64,000 nucleotides of DNA from Saccharopolyspora dendranthemae. Its GTDB lineage: Bacteria; Actinomycetota; Actinomycetes; Mycobacteriales; Pseudonocardiaceae. Positions 1-8,604 of the stretch are shown here, one piece after another. The notes beneath the pieces are model-generated. The model saw nothing but the letters and a program-made list of their open reading frames with translations, was not told the DNA's origin and searched no databases. Where the stretch lies: NCBI RefSeq assembly GCF_007829955.1, contig NZ_VIWX01000001.1:1-64000 (forward strand), written 5' to 3'. A program made the position numbers and the translations under genes. Position 1 is the first letter of the stretch, and each line of letters opens with the position of its first letter.

Positions 1-371
1 TGGTCAACGACCGGCTCATCCCGACGGGAACGGAGGCGGTCGAGGGAACCGACTACGACTTCCGCACCGCGCGGCCGATCGGCGGCACCGAGATGGACAC
101 CGCCTTCACCGGGCTGCACCACGCGAACGGCGAAGCGGTGGTGCGCTTCCGGCGGCGGGACGTCGACGTCGAGCTCCAGGTCGACGAAACGCACAAGTAC
201 TTGCAGGTCTACACCGACGACGATCCCAGCACCGACCGGCCGAGCCGGGCGGGGCTGACCGTCGAGCCGATGACGTTGGCCCCCAACGCATTCGTCACCG
301 GTGACGGATTGATCATCTTGCAGCCGGGTCAGACCCACACCGGGAGCTGGGGCTACCGGATCGCGGAGTGA
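1..371 (+). CDS. aldose 1-epimerase family protein, C-terminal part (5' end outside window)
   Basis: The frame is open from base 3 and ends at TGA 369-371, giving about 122 residues of a longer protein. The tail contains YLQVYTDDDP, then a GLTVEPMT segment and GDGLIILQPGQ, which match the end of the galactose-mutarotase fold of aldose 1-epimerases. These enzymes interconvert alpha and beta anomers of aldoses in the cytoplasm. The catalytic His and the first half of the barrel are not in the window. The gene is followed at once by a strong hairpin terminator, so it is the last gene of its unit. The family call is good; the sugar is unknown. Confidence 0.8.
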   Translation, partial: VNDRLIPTGTEAVEGTDYDFRTARPIGGTEMDTAFTGLHHANGEAVVRFRRRDVDVELQVDETHKYLQVYTDDDPSTDRPSRAGLTVEPMTLAPNAFVTGDGLIILQPGQTHTGSWGYRIAE

Positions 372-380
372 TCGACCAAC

Positions 381-422
381 ATCGGGGGTGGGAGGTTCCG
401 GCCGGGACCTCCCACCCCCGAT
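381..422 (+). terminator. strong rho-independent-type hairpin
   Basis: A perfect 16-bp inverted repeat (381-396 with 407-422) encloses a 10-nt loop, 10 bp after the epimerase stop. There is no T-tract, as is usual in actinomycetes. It ends only 18 bp before the next start codon. Confidence 0.85.
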
Positions 423-428
423 GACCGA

Positions 429-434
429 TAGGCT
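429..434 (+). promoter_or_regulatory. candidate -10 element of a leaderless promoter
   Basis: TAGGCT ends 6 bp before the GTG start at 441, and no Shine-Dalgarno sequence is present. Transcription would start at or near the start codon. The -35 region would lie inside the preceding terminator stem. This is inferred from spacing only. Confidence 0.4.
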
Positions 435-440
435 GGTCCC

Positions 441-1277
441 GTGGCCGAATACATCCAGATCCCCACGCCGGCAGGAAAGTTCGACGCGTTGACCGCGGGC
501 TCCGAGGAGGGGCGCCCGGTGCTGCTGCTGCACGGATTCCCCGAAGCGGCGGTCGAGTGGAGCGAGCAGCTGGGCGTCCTCGGCGGCGCCGAGTGCTTCG
601 CGGTCGCGCCGGACCAACGCGGCTACTCCCCCGGCGTGCGCCCGGAACAGGTCTCCGACTACCGGATGCGGGAGCTCGTCGCAGACGTTCTGGCCATCGC
701 CGACCACTTCGGCTGGGACCGCTTCGACCTGGTCGGCCACGACTGGGGCGCCGCCGTCGCGTGGTCGGTGGCGGCCGAGCACCCCGAGCGGCTCCGCACG
801 CTCACCGCGGTGTCGATCCCGCACCTGGACGCGTTCACCCAGGCCGTCCGCGAGGACGAGGACCAGCAGCAGCGCTCGGCCTACATGCAGGCGCTCCGCT
901 CCTCCACGGCCGAGAAGACGCTGCTGGCCGACAACGCCGCGAAGCTGCGCCGGATCTACTACCCCGGCGTTCCCGAGCACCACGTGGACGACTACGTGCA
1001 GCGGCTCACCGAGCCAGGCGCGCTCACCGGCGCCCTCAACTGGTACCGGGCGTCGAAGTTCAACGACGAGATCGGGCCGATCACCGTGCCCACCCTGTTC
1101 GTGTGGAGCACCGAGGACGTCGCGGTCGGCTCCACGGCCGCGCTTGCCACCGAGCAGCACGTCACCGGTCCCTACCGGTTCGAGATGCTGCAAGAGGTTT
1201 CGCACTGGATCCCCGAGGAAGCGCCCGACTCGCTGACCCGCCTGCTGCTGGAGCACCTGCTCGCGCACCCCGAGTGA
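441..1277 (+). CDS. alpha/beta hydrolase, epoxide-hydrolase type
   Basis: This is a 278-residue soluble alpha/beta hydrolase. It has the HGFP oxyanion motif (residues 31-34) and a GHDWG nucleophile elbow. That elbow puts Asp at about residue 101 where lipases have Ser, which is characteristic of epoxide hydrolases and haloalkane dehalogenases. The acid is probably the E/D pair near residue 225 and the catalytic His is in SHW at about 255. The expected reaction is attack on an epoxide (or C-halogen) carbon through an alkyl-enzyme ester. The GTG start is set by the terminator just upstream and by similarity of MAEYIQIPTPAGKF to family N-termini. The substrate cannot be read from sequence. Confidence 0.85.
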   Translation: MAEYIQIPTPAGKFDALTAGSEEGRPVLLLHGFPEAAVEWSEQLGVLGGAECFAVAPDQRGYSPGVRPEQVSDYRMRELVADVLAIADHFGWDRFDLVGHDWGAAVAWSVAAEHPERLRTLTAVSIPHLDAFTQAVREDEDQQQRSAYMQALRSSTAEKTLLADNAAKLRRIYYPGVPEHHVDDYVQRLTEPGALTGALNWYRASKFNDEIGPITVPTLFVWSTEDVAVGSTAALATEQHVTGPYRFEMLQEVSHWIPEEAPDSLTRLLLEHLLAHPE

Positions 1278-1348
1278 ACTCTTGCCGGTGGCGGTCCGGG
1301 CGGTGAGCATGAGATCCGTCCGGTTTCCGACGCGCCGTAGGAGTGCTC

Positions 1349-2893
1349 GTGAAGGGTTCCGAAGGTCTGCTGGCCACCGCCGCTGCCGCCGGTGTCGACA
1401 TCTGCTTCGCCAATCCCGGCACCACCGAGATCCCGCTGGTCGAGGCCTTCGACCAGGTCGACGGGGTGCGGGCGGTGCTGGGGCTCTCCGAGGGCGTGGT
1501 GACCGGTGCGGCTGACGGCTACGGCCGGATGACGGGAGCGCCCGCGCTGACGCTGCTGCACCTGGGGCCGGGCTTCGCCAACGGCATCGCGAACCTGCAC
1601 AACGCCCGCAGGGCCCGCACCCCGATCATCAACCTGGTCGGCGAGCACGCGTCCTGGCACCAGGCCGCCGACGCGCCGCTGAGCAGCGACATCGAATCGC
1701 TGGCACGTCCGGTGTCGGGCTGGTTGGGCCGCACGACGTCGACGTCGTCCGCCCCGGAGGAGTTCGCCGAGGCCTACGTCGCAGCGCTGCGCGACCGGCT
1801 GCCCGCGACCCTGATCGCCGCGGCCGACCACATGTGGGGCCAGGGCGCCATGCCCGCGTCCGCACCCGCCCGGCCCGAACGACCCCAGGTCGACGAGCTG
1901 CGGATCGCCGAGGTCGCCAAGGTGCTCTCGGCCGGCCGCCGACCCGTGCTGCTGCTGGGCGGGCACGCGCTGGAGAACGCCGAGAGCATCCGCACCGCCG
2001 TCCGGATCGCGGCCGCTGCGGGAGGCGACGTCCTCGCCGAGCGCGGGAGCGCGCGGGTGGAACGCGGCCCGGACATCCCGCCGCTGCAGACGCTCCCCTA
2101 CTTCCCGGAAGCCGTGACCTCGGCGCTCGACGGCTATACGGACCTGATCCTGATCGGTGCCCGCACGCCCGTGTCGTTCTTCGGCTACAAGGGACAGCTG
2201 AGCCACCCGCTCCCGGACGGCCTGAACGTGCACGAGCTGGCGGACGCCGACGCCGACTCGCTCACCTGCCTGACCGCGCTCGCCGAGGCGACCGGCAGCG
2301 CCGCGGACAAGCTCCCGCGGGCTGAGCGTCCGAAGGTCACCGCGCCCACGGGCGCGCTGGACGCCAATGCCATCGCCGCGGCGATCGTGCTCACCCAGCC
2401 CGAGCACGCCATCATCGTCAACGAGGGCGTCTCGTCCTCGGCCGCCTACCCCGCGATCGCCGACGCCGCACCCGCGCACTGCGAGCTCGCGCTGACCGGC
2501 GGTGCCATCGGGATGGGCATGCCCGTCTCCACCGGTGCCGCGATCGCCTGCCCGGATCGTGCGGTGATCAACCTCCAGGCCGACGGCAGCGCCGCCTACA
2601 CCGTGCAGGCGCTGTGGACCCAAGCACGCGAATCCCTCAACGTCACCACGGTGATCTGCTCCAACTCCCGCTACCGCATCCTCGACGAGGAGCTGCGACG
2701 CGCGGGCATCGACGATCCCGGGGCCGCCGCGGCGTCGATGACCAGTCTCGGCGAACCCGCCCTGGACTGGCAGGCCGTCGCACGCGGTTTCGGCGTGCAG
2801 TCCACCCGTGCCACGACGGGCGAGGAGCTCCTCAACGCCCTCCGCGCTGCCCAAGCACAACCGGGCCCGCACCTCGTCGAAGCGGTCCTCTAG
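1349..2893 (+). CDS. thiamine-diphosphate-dependent enzyme, acetolactate synthase large-subunit-like
   Basis: The protein has about 514 residues and the three-domain ThDP-enzyme layout: PYR domain with the cofactor-activating Glu in GLSEG (residue 48), central domain, and PP domain with an ADGS motif near residue 411 in place of the usual GDGS. Family members decarboxylate 2-oxoacids and may carboligate them (acetolactate synthase, benzoylformate decarboxylase). It is shorter than a biosynthetic IlvB, and no ilvN small subunit is adjacent, so a catabolic or uncharacterised role is more likely than branched-chain amino-acid synthesis. GTG 1349 is chosen because TAGGAG at 1338-1343 lies 5 nt upstream; GTG 1343 would overlap that ribosome-binding site. 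Confidence 0.8.
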   Translation: MKGSEGLLATAAAAGVDICFANPGTTEIPLVEAFDQVDGVRAVLGLSEGVVTGAADGYGRMTGAPALTLLHLGPGFANGIANLHNARRARTPIINLVGEHASWHQAADAPLSSDIESLARPVSGWLGRTTSTSSAPEEFAEAYVAALRDRLPATLIAAADHMWGQGAMPASAPARPERPQVDELRIAEVAKVLSAGRRPVLLLGGHALENAESIRTAVRIAAAAGGDVLAERGSARVERGPDIPPLQTLPYFPEAVTSALDGYTDLILIGARTPVSFFGYKGQLSHPLPDGLNVHELADADADSLTCLTALAEATGSAADKLPRAERPKVTAPTGALDANAIAAAIVLTQPEHAIIVNEGVSSSAAYPAIADAAPAHCELALTGGAIGMGMPVSTGAAIACPDRAVINLQADGSAAYTVQALWTQARESLNVTTVICSNSRYRILDEELRRAGIDDPGAAAASMTSLGEPALDWQAVARGFGVQSTRATTGEELLNALRAAQAQPGPHLVEAVL

Positions 2894-2902
2894 ATCGGCT
2901 CA

Positions 2903-2948
2903 GCAGAAGAGCCCCACCCCGCTCACGTGCGGGGTGGGGCTCTTCTGC
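2903..2948. terminator. bidirectional hairpin terminator
   Basis: Perfect 20-bp stems (2903-2922 and 2929-2948) with a 6-nt loop sit between the convergent ThDP-enzyme gene and korB. One side reads into pyrimidine-rich sequence for each direction. Confidence 0.9.
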
Positions 2949-2963
2949 GGTGCGCGGACCCGG

Positions 2964-4025
2964 TCAGATGGTCCAGGTGTCGTTGCCGGTGAGCAGCTTC
3001 TGCAGTCCGGCGGGCTTGGCCTGCTCGGCCTGGGCGACCTGCTCGCGGGCGAGGTCGTCGTAGGTCGGGCGGACGGTGTTGCGGAAGACGCCGGTGATCG
3101 CCGGGCTGAGGTCCTGCCCGCCCAGCCGCGACAGCGCGAAGGCCAGCGACGGGTCCTCCCGCTCGGCGTCGTGCACCACGACGTCCGAAGCGTCCACTTC
3201 GGACAGCTTGGCCACGCGCAGGCCCTCGGGACCCTGCACCACGCCGTACCGCTCGTCCTCCGGCCCGAACACGATCGGTTCGCCGTGCTGGAGCGACACG
3301 ATCCGGCGTTCCTTCTCCTCGTTGTCCTTGAGGACGTCGAAGGCGCCGTCGTTGAAGATCGGGCAGTTCTGGTAGATCTCGACGAGCGCGCTGCCCCGGT
3401 GCTCGGCCGCGGCCTTGAGCGTCTCGGTGACGCCCGCGCGGTCGGAGTCGATCACGCGGGCCACGAACGACGCTTCCGCGCCCAGCGCCAGCGACACCGG
3501 GTTGAACGGGTAGTCCAGCGAACCGGCCGGTGTGGACTTCGTGACCTTGCCGACCTCGCTGGTCGGCGAGTACTGGCCCTTGGTGAGCCCGTAGATCCGG
3601 TTGTTGAACAGCAGGATCTTCAGGTTCACGTTGCGGCGCAGCGCGTGGATGAGGTGGTTGCCGCCGATCGACAGCGCGTCGCCGTCACCGGTGACCACCC
3701 ACACCGACAGGTCCGGCCGCGAGGTCGCCAGACCGGTCGCGATCGCCGGGGCACGCCCGTGGATGGAGTGCATCCCGTAGGTGTTCATGTAGTACGGGAA
3801 CCGCGACGAGCACCCGATGCCCGAGACGAACACGATGTTCTCGCGCTTGAGCCCGAGCGATGGCAGGAAGCTCTGCACCGCGTTGAGCACGACGTAGTCG
3901 CCGCACCCGGGGCACCAGCGGACCTCCTGATCGGACTTGAAGTCCTTGGCCTTCTGCGGCGCATCGGCGGCCGGCACCCCGGCCAGCCCTCCGAGCGACG
4001 GCATTCCCAGCTCGGTGGCAGTCAC
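2964..4025 (-). CDS. korB: 2-oxoacid:ferredoxin oxidoreductase subunit beta
   Basis: The 353-residue protein is the ThDP- and iron-sulfur-binding beta subunit of the two-subunit (alpha-gamma fusion plus beta) 2-oxoglutarate:ferredoxin oxidoreductase. It has CPGCG at residues 38-42, contributing to the 4Fe-4S site, and a GDGDALSIGGNH ThDP motif followed by the NNRIYGLTKGQ segment typical of KorB. The complex oxidatively decarboxylates 2-oxoglutarate to succinyl-CoA and reduces ferredoxin, an alternative to the lipoyl dehydrogenase complex in actinobacteria. It overlaps korA by 4 bp (ATGA), so the two are translationally coupled. Substrate 2-oxoglutarate is the family expectation; other 2-oxoacids are possible. 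Confidence 0.93.
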   Translation of the reverse strand: MTATELGMPSLGGLAGVPAADAPQKAKDFKSDQEVRWCPGCGDYVVLNAVQSFLPSLGLKRENIVFVSGIGCSSRFPYYMNTYGMHSIHGRAPAIATGLATSRPDLSVWVVTGDGDALSIGGNHLIHALRRNVNLKILLFNNRIYGLTKGQYSPTSEVGKVTKSTPAGSLDYPFNPVSLALGAEASFVARVIDSDRAGVTETLKAAAEHRGSALVEIYQNCPIFNDGAFDVLKDNEEKERRIVSLQHGEPIVFGPEDERYGVVQGPEGLRVAKLSEVDASDVVVHDAEREDPSLAFALSRLGGQDLSPAITGVFRNTVRPTYDDLAREQVAQAEQAKPAGLQKLLTGNDTWTI

Positions 4026-5902
4026 ACGGACACCCCCTGCACGACATCGATGAGCACGTTCTGGAGTTCTTCGGCCTGGAAGGGCAGGCCGGCGACCTTG
4101 GTGTAGGACTGCACGTCGACCAGGTAGCGGGCGCGCAGCAGCATCGCCAGCTGGCCGAGGTTCATCTCCGGCACGATCACCTTGTCGTAGCCGCGCAGCA
4201 CCTCACCGAGGTTGGCAGGCATCGGGTTGAGGTAACGCAGGTGCGCGCTCGCGATGTTCAGGCCCTGCGCCCGCACCCGGCGGCACGCCGCACCGATCGG
4301 ACCGAACGACGAACCCCACCCCAGCACCAGCACCCGAGCCTCACCGGACGGGTCGTCCGCGGTGAGGTCCGGAACGGTCACACCGTCGATCTTGCGCTGC
4401 CGCAACCGCGTCATGTGATCGTGGTTGTCCGGGTCGTAGGAGATGTTGCCCTTGCCGTCGGCCTTCTCCAGACCGCCGACCCGGTGCTCCAGCCCCGGAG
4501 TGCCCGGCACCGCCCAATCGCGCGCCAAGGTCTCCTCATCGCGCACGTACGGCCAGAACTCGCCCGAACCGTCGGTGGCGTTGGGCTCGGTCGCGAACTC
4601 CACCCGCAGATCCGGCAACGACTCCACGTCCGGGATCAACCACGGCTCGGACCCGTTGGCGATCGCTCCGTCCGACAGCAGCAGCACCGGAGTCCGGTAG
4701 GCCAGCGCGATCCGCACCGCCTCCAGGGCGATCTCGAAGCAGTCCGCGGGCGAGCACGGAGCCAGCACCGGCACCGGCGACTCACCGTTGCGGCCGTAGA
4801 GGGCCTGCAGCAGATCCGCCTGCTCGGTCTTGGTCGGCAACCCCGTCGACGGACCGCCGCGCTGGATGTCGCACACCAGCAGCGGCAGCTCCAACGCCAC
4901 CGCCAGACCGATCGTCTCGGACTTCAACGCCAGACCCGGGCCCGACGTCGTGGTCACACCGAGCGAACCGCCGAACGACGCGCCCAGAGCCGCACCCACA
5001 CCGGCGATCTCGTCCTCCGCCTGGAAGGTCGTCACGCCGAAGTTCTTGTGCTTGGCCAACTCGTGCAGCACGTCCGAAGCCGGCGTGATCGGGTACGTGC
5101 CCAGGAACACCGGCAGCTCGCTGCGCTGCCCCGCCGCCACGATCCCGTACGCCAGGGCCGCGTTGCCCGTGATCTGCCGGTAGGTGCCCTCCGGCAGCTT
5201 CGCCGGGGCGACCTCGTAGGTCACCGCGAACGACTCCGTCGTCTCGCCGTAGTTCCAGCCCGCCCGGAAGGCCAGCACGTTCGCCTCGGCGATGTCCGGC
5301 TTCTTCGCGAACTTCTCCCGCAGGAACCGCTCGGTGCCCTCGGTCGGCCGGTGGTACATCCACGACAGCAGACCCAGCGCGAACATGTTCTTGCACCGCT
5401 CGGCGTCCTTCTTGCCCAGCCCGGTCTCCTCCAGCGCACCCTGCGTCAGGGTGCCCATCGCGACCTCGTGCACGGCGAAGCGCTCGAGCAGCTCCTCGGC
5501 GTCCAGCGGATTGCCCTCGTACCCGACCTTCGTCAGGTTCCGCTTCGTGAACTCATCGGTGTTCACGATCAGGATCCCACCATGCGGGAGATCACCGAGG
5601 TTCGACTTCAACGCCGCCGGGTTCATCGCCACCAGCACGTCCGGCCGGTCGCCCGGCGTCAGGATGTCGTAGTCGGCGAAGTGGAGCTGGAAGCTCGACA
5701 CACCCGGAAGCGTCCCCGCAGGGGCCCGGATCTCGGCCGGGAAGTTCGGCAGCGTCGCCAGATCGTTCCCGAAGGCCGCGGCCTCCGACGTGAACCGATC
5801 ACCCGTCAGCTGCATACCGTCACCGGAGTCACCGGCGAAGCGAATCACGACCCGATTCAGCTTTCGAGTCCCGTTCGTCCGGTGTCCGTTCGTCGCGCCC
5901 AA
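4022..5902 (-). CDS. korA: 2-oxoacid:ferredoxin oxidoreductase subunit alpha (gamma-alpha fusion)
   Basis: The 626-residue protein starts with the gamma domain (RFAGDSGDGMQLTGDRF, residues about 20-40, and FPAEIRAP) and continues into the alpha pyrimidine-binding domain (QAEDEIAGVGAALGASFGG, then TTTSGPGLALKSE). The gamma-alpha fusion is the standard KorA layout. It forms a heterotetramer with KorB. The start at 5902 gives the usual N-terminus, and the gene leads the two-gene unit, with a 352-bp divergent intergenic region upstream. No ferredoxin gene is adjacent, so the electron acceptor is encoded elsewhere. Confidence 0.93.
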   Translation of the reverse strand: MGATNGHRTNGTRKLNRVVIRFAGDSGDGMQLTGDRFTSEAAAFGNDLATLPNFPAEIRAPAGTLPGVSSFQLHFADYDILTPGDRPDVLVAMNPAALKSNLGDLPHGGILIVNTDEFTKRNLTKVGYEGNPLDAEELLERFAVHEVAMGTLTQGALEETGLGKKDAERCKNMFALGLLSWMYHRPTEGTERFLREKFAKKPDIAEANVLAFRAGWNYGETTESFAVTYEVAPAKLPEGTYRQITGNAALAYGIVAAGQRSELPVFLGTYPITPASDVLHELAKHKNFGVTTFQAEDEIAGVGAALGASFGGSLGVTTTSGPGLALKSETIGLAVALELPLLVCDIQRGGPSTGLPTKTEQADLLQALYGRNGESPVPVLAPCSPADCFEIALEAVRIALAYRTPVLLLSDGAIANGSEPWLIPDVESLPDLRVEFATEPNATDGSGEFWPYVRDEETLARDWAVPGTPGLEHRVGGLEKADGKGNISYDPDNHDHMTRLRQRKIDGVTVPDLTADDPSGEARVLVLGWGSSFGPIGAACRRVRAQGLNIASAHLRYLNPMPANLGEVLRGYDKVIVPEMNLGQLAMLLRARYLVDVQSYTKVAGLPFQAEELQNVLIDVVQGVSV

Positions 5903-6254
5903 TTGATCCGTTCCCCTTCAATTGCAGGCAACGTTCGTCCTGTGGCGAACGATACAGGTAGTGGCGTGTTCGCGATCACGCAGTCGATCTTGGCGATCAC
6001 CGTGTGCGAACCTCTGCGCGGAACGATCCAGTTCTGGATTCCCGCCCAGGCAGGAGGACCTGTATCGATGGTGCAACCGGGAGGTGAACGGACGCTACGG
6101 GCCGCTCACCGGCAAATTTGTGATCTGCCACACCATCGGTCTCTCACCATGCGGGAACACGATCGCTCAACTGGCCGATGCCCGCCCGGGGACAGGTCGG
6201 ATTACATCTCAGGCCGGACCACAAGTCCGGTCGAGCCCGACCGTGGAGGACACC
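5903..6254. other. divergent intergenic region, korA / esterase
   Basis: This 352-bp stretch has no credible gene. It must contain outward promoters for korAB and the esterase. It is less GC-biased than the flanking genes, but I see no operator or terminator I can defend. A long plus-strand frame runs through it only because the esterase frame stays open upstream of its real start. Confidence 0.5.
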
Positions 6255-7187
6255 ATGCCGCTGCATCCGGAAGCCGAACCCTTCGTCGCGCAGACCAGGG
6301 AGACCTTCCCCGACCTCGGCGGTGAGATCACCGATGCCGCGACAGCCCGGCGGATCTCCTCGGCGCGGAGCGACGGCAGACCGCGGGGAGAAGTCGAACG
6401 CGTCGAGGACCGGCACATCCCGGGCTCCTACGGCGTGCAGGTCCCGGTCCGCCTCTACTGGCCGAGCGACCGCACCGGGTTGCCCGTGCTGGTGTACTTC
6501 CACGGCGGCGGCTGGGTCCTCGGTGACCTCGAGTCCCACGACGGCTTGGCGCGGACGCTGGCCAACGCGGTCGGGGCGATCGTGATCTCGGTGGACTACC
6601 GGCTCGCCCCGGAGCACCGCTACCCCGCCGCCGTCGAGGACGCCTACTCGGCGACCGTCTGGGCCGCCGCGCACGCCGAGGAGATCGGCGGGGACGCCTC
6701 CCGACTGGCGGTGGTAGGCGACAGCGCGGGTGGCAACCTCGCCGCGGTGACCTGCTTGCAGGCGCAGGAGCGCGGCACGCCCGACATCGCCTTCCAACTG
6801 CTGCTCTACCCGGTCACCGATCACGACTTCACCACGCGGTCGTACCTCGACAGCGGACCGGACTGCCTGCTGACCAAGCAGCACATGATGTGGTTCTGGG
6901 ACGAGTACGCGCCCGATCTGGAGGTGCGCGACCACCCGCACGCCTCCCCGCTGCGCGCCGACGACCTCACCGGGCTGCCTCCCGCCCACGTGCTCACCGC
7001 CGGAATGGACCCGTTGTGCAGCGAGGGGCGGGACTACGCCGCGCGGCTCAAGCAGGCAGGGGTGCCGACCTCCACCCAGCACCTCCCGGGCCTGTTCCAC
7101 GGGTTCGCACCCGAGGCCGAGCGGATCCCGGTCGCCGCCGAGGCGATGCGCGAGGCGTTCGCGGTGCTGCGCACGGCGCTCGGCTAG
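6255..7187 (+). CDS. alpha/beta hydrolase, hormone-sensitive-lipase family esterase
   Basis: This 310-residue serine esterase has the HGGG oxyanion-hole motif after VYF and the GDSAGGN nucleophile elbow of the HSL (family IV) group. A DPLCSEG segment carries the catalytic Asp and the HGF segment the catalytic His. It hydrolyses carboxyl esters, typically short acyl chains. The frame is open far upstream, but ATG 6255 is preceded by GGAGGA at 6245-6250 and gives the standard N-terminus (MPLHPEAEPF). No signal peptide is visible, so it is probably cytoplasmic. The natural substrate is unknown. Confidence 0.9.
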   Translation: MPLHPEAEPFVAQTRETFPDLGGEITDAATARRISSARSDGRPRGEVERVEDRHIPGSYGVQVPVRLYWPSDRTGLPVLVYFHGGGWVLGDLESHDGLARTLANAVGAIVISVDYRLAPEHRYPAAVEDAYSATVWAAAHAEEIGGDASRLAVVGDSAGGNLAAVTCLQAQERGTPDIAFQLLLYPVTDHDFTTRSYLDSGPDCLLTKQHMMWFWDEYAPDLEVRDHPHASPLRADDLTGLPPAHVLTAGMDPLCSEGRDYAARLKQAGVPTSTQHLPGLFHGFAPEAERIPVAAEAMREAFAVLRTALG

Positions 7188-7245
7188 CGTTCCCCCGCAA
7201 CAGGTGGTGCGCTGAGGACCGGCTAGGAGAACGGAGGTGGGCCGA

Positions 7246-8604
7246 GTGGCCGACGAGGTCGATGTCGTGGTGATCGGCATGGGGCCGGGTGGCGAGGACG
7301 TGGCCGCGCGGCTGGCGAACGCCGGGCTGTCCGTGGTCGGCGTCGAGTCGCGCCTGGTAGGCGGCGAATGCCCCTACTACGCCTGCATCCCGACGAAGAT
7401 CATGCTGCGCGCGGCCGAGGCGTTGGCCGAAGCGCGCAGGGTTCCCGAGCTCGCCGGGTCGGCGACCGTCCGGGCGGACTGGTCCCCGGTGGCCACCCGC
7501 ATCCGCGACGAAGCCACGACCGGCTGGAACGACGAGGCCGCGGTCCGGCGCTTCGAGAGCACCGGCGGCCGGCTGGTGCGCGGTGTCGGTCGCATCACCG
7601 CGCCCGGTGAGGTGACCGTGGGAGAGCAAGTGCTGCGCGCCAAGCGCGCCATCGTGCTCAACCCGGGAACCGAACCGGCCATCCCGCCGATCGAGGGCCT
7701 GGCCCACGCACCGTTCTGGACCAACCGCGATGCCGTGGCGGTCGAGCAGGTCCCGGAATCCCTCGTCGTGCTGGGTGGCGGCCCGGTCGGACTGGAGTTC
7801 GCGCAGGTCTTCGCCCGGTTCGGCAGCGAGGTCACCGTGGTGGAGGCGCAGTCGCAGCTGCTACCGATGAGCGAGCCCGAGGCCTCGGAGGTCATCACCG
7901 AACGACTGCGCGCCGAAGGCGTGCGGGTCCTGGTCGGCAGCGCCGTCCGGCAGGTGTCCCACAGCGGTCGCTTCCAGGTCTCCACCGACGACGAGCAGCT
8001 CGAGGCCGAGAGCCTGCTGGTCGCCACCGGCAGGCGCACGGACCTGCGCGCGCTGGGCGTGGCCGCGGTCGGCCTCGACGACGAGGCCCGCACGATCGCC
8101 GTCGACGAGCGGATGCGCGCGACCGACGGCGTCTGGGCGATCGGCGACGTGACCGGCCGCGGCGCGTTCACGCACACCTCCGTGTACCAGTCGCGGATCG
8201 CCGCGGCCGACATCCTGGGCGAGGCAGGGGCGCCGGCCGATTACCGGGCGATGCCCTCGGTGACGTTCACCGATCCGGAGGTGGCCACGGTCGGGCTGAC
8301 CGAGGCGCAGGCCGTCTCCGAGCACGAGCGGATCCGCACCGCGATCGCCAAGCTGCCCGAGACACCCCGGGGCTTCATCCACAAGGTCGGCAACGAGGGC
8401 CTCGTGAAGCTGGTCGCCGACACCGAGCGAGGCGTGCTGGTAGGCGCCACGGCCGTCGGGCCCTCCGGCGGCGAGATGATCGGCGCACTCGCCGTGGCGG
8501 TCCACGCGGAGGTCCCGATCGCGCGGCTCAGCGAGATGATCTTCGCTTACCCGACGTTCCACCGCGCGATCCAACCGGCGCTCGACGAGCTCAGCACGCC
8601 CTAG
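7246..8604 (+). CDS. NAD(P)/FAD-dependent oxidoreductase, class I disulfide-reductase fold
   Basis: The protein has about 452 residues: an N-terminal FAD dinucleotide fold (GMGPGGE), the redox pair in GGECPYYACIPTK, a second GGGPVGLEFA NAD(P) fold, the second FAD motif ending in WAIGDV, and a C-terminal dimerisation domain. The Cys-x4-Cys spacing matches lipoamide dehydrogenase, but the C-terminal FAYPTFHRA replaces the catalytic His-Glu dyad (normally HPTxSE). In that respect it resembles soluble transhydrogenase or mercuric reductase. The reaction is therefore uncertain. Two starts are possible: GTG 7246 (GGAGG at 7233-7237) or GTG 7237 (AGGAGA at 7225-7230). The stop shares a CTAG with the convergent gene. 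Confidence 0.85.
   Translation: MADEVDVVVIGMGPGGEDVAARLANAGLSVVGVESRLVGGECPYYACIPTKIMLRAAEALAEARRVPELAGSATVRADWSPVATRIRDEATTGWNDEAAVRRFESTGGRLVRGVGRITAPGEVTVGEQVLRAKRAIVLNPGTEPAIPPIEGLAHAPFWTNRDAVAVEQVPESLVVLGGGPVGLEFAQVFARFGSEVTVVEAQSQLLPMSEPEASEVITERLRAEGVRVLVGSAVRQVSHSGRFQVSTDDEQLEAESLLVATGRRTDLRALGVAAVGLDDEARTIAVDERMRATDGVWAIGDVTGRGAFTHTSVYQSRIAAADILGEAGAPADYRAMPSVTFTDPEVATVGLTEAQAVSEHERIRTAIAKLPETPRGFIHKVGNEGLVKLVADTERGVLVGATAVGPSGGEMIGALAVAVHAEVPIARLSEMIFAYPTFHRAIQPALDELSTP

Noticed and set aside
1172..2872. 566-codon antisense frame over the ThDP-enzyme gene
   Set aside because: It is a shadow of the supported gene with low-complexity sequence and no domain.
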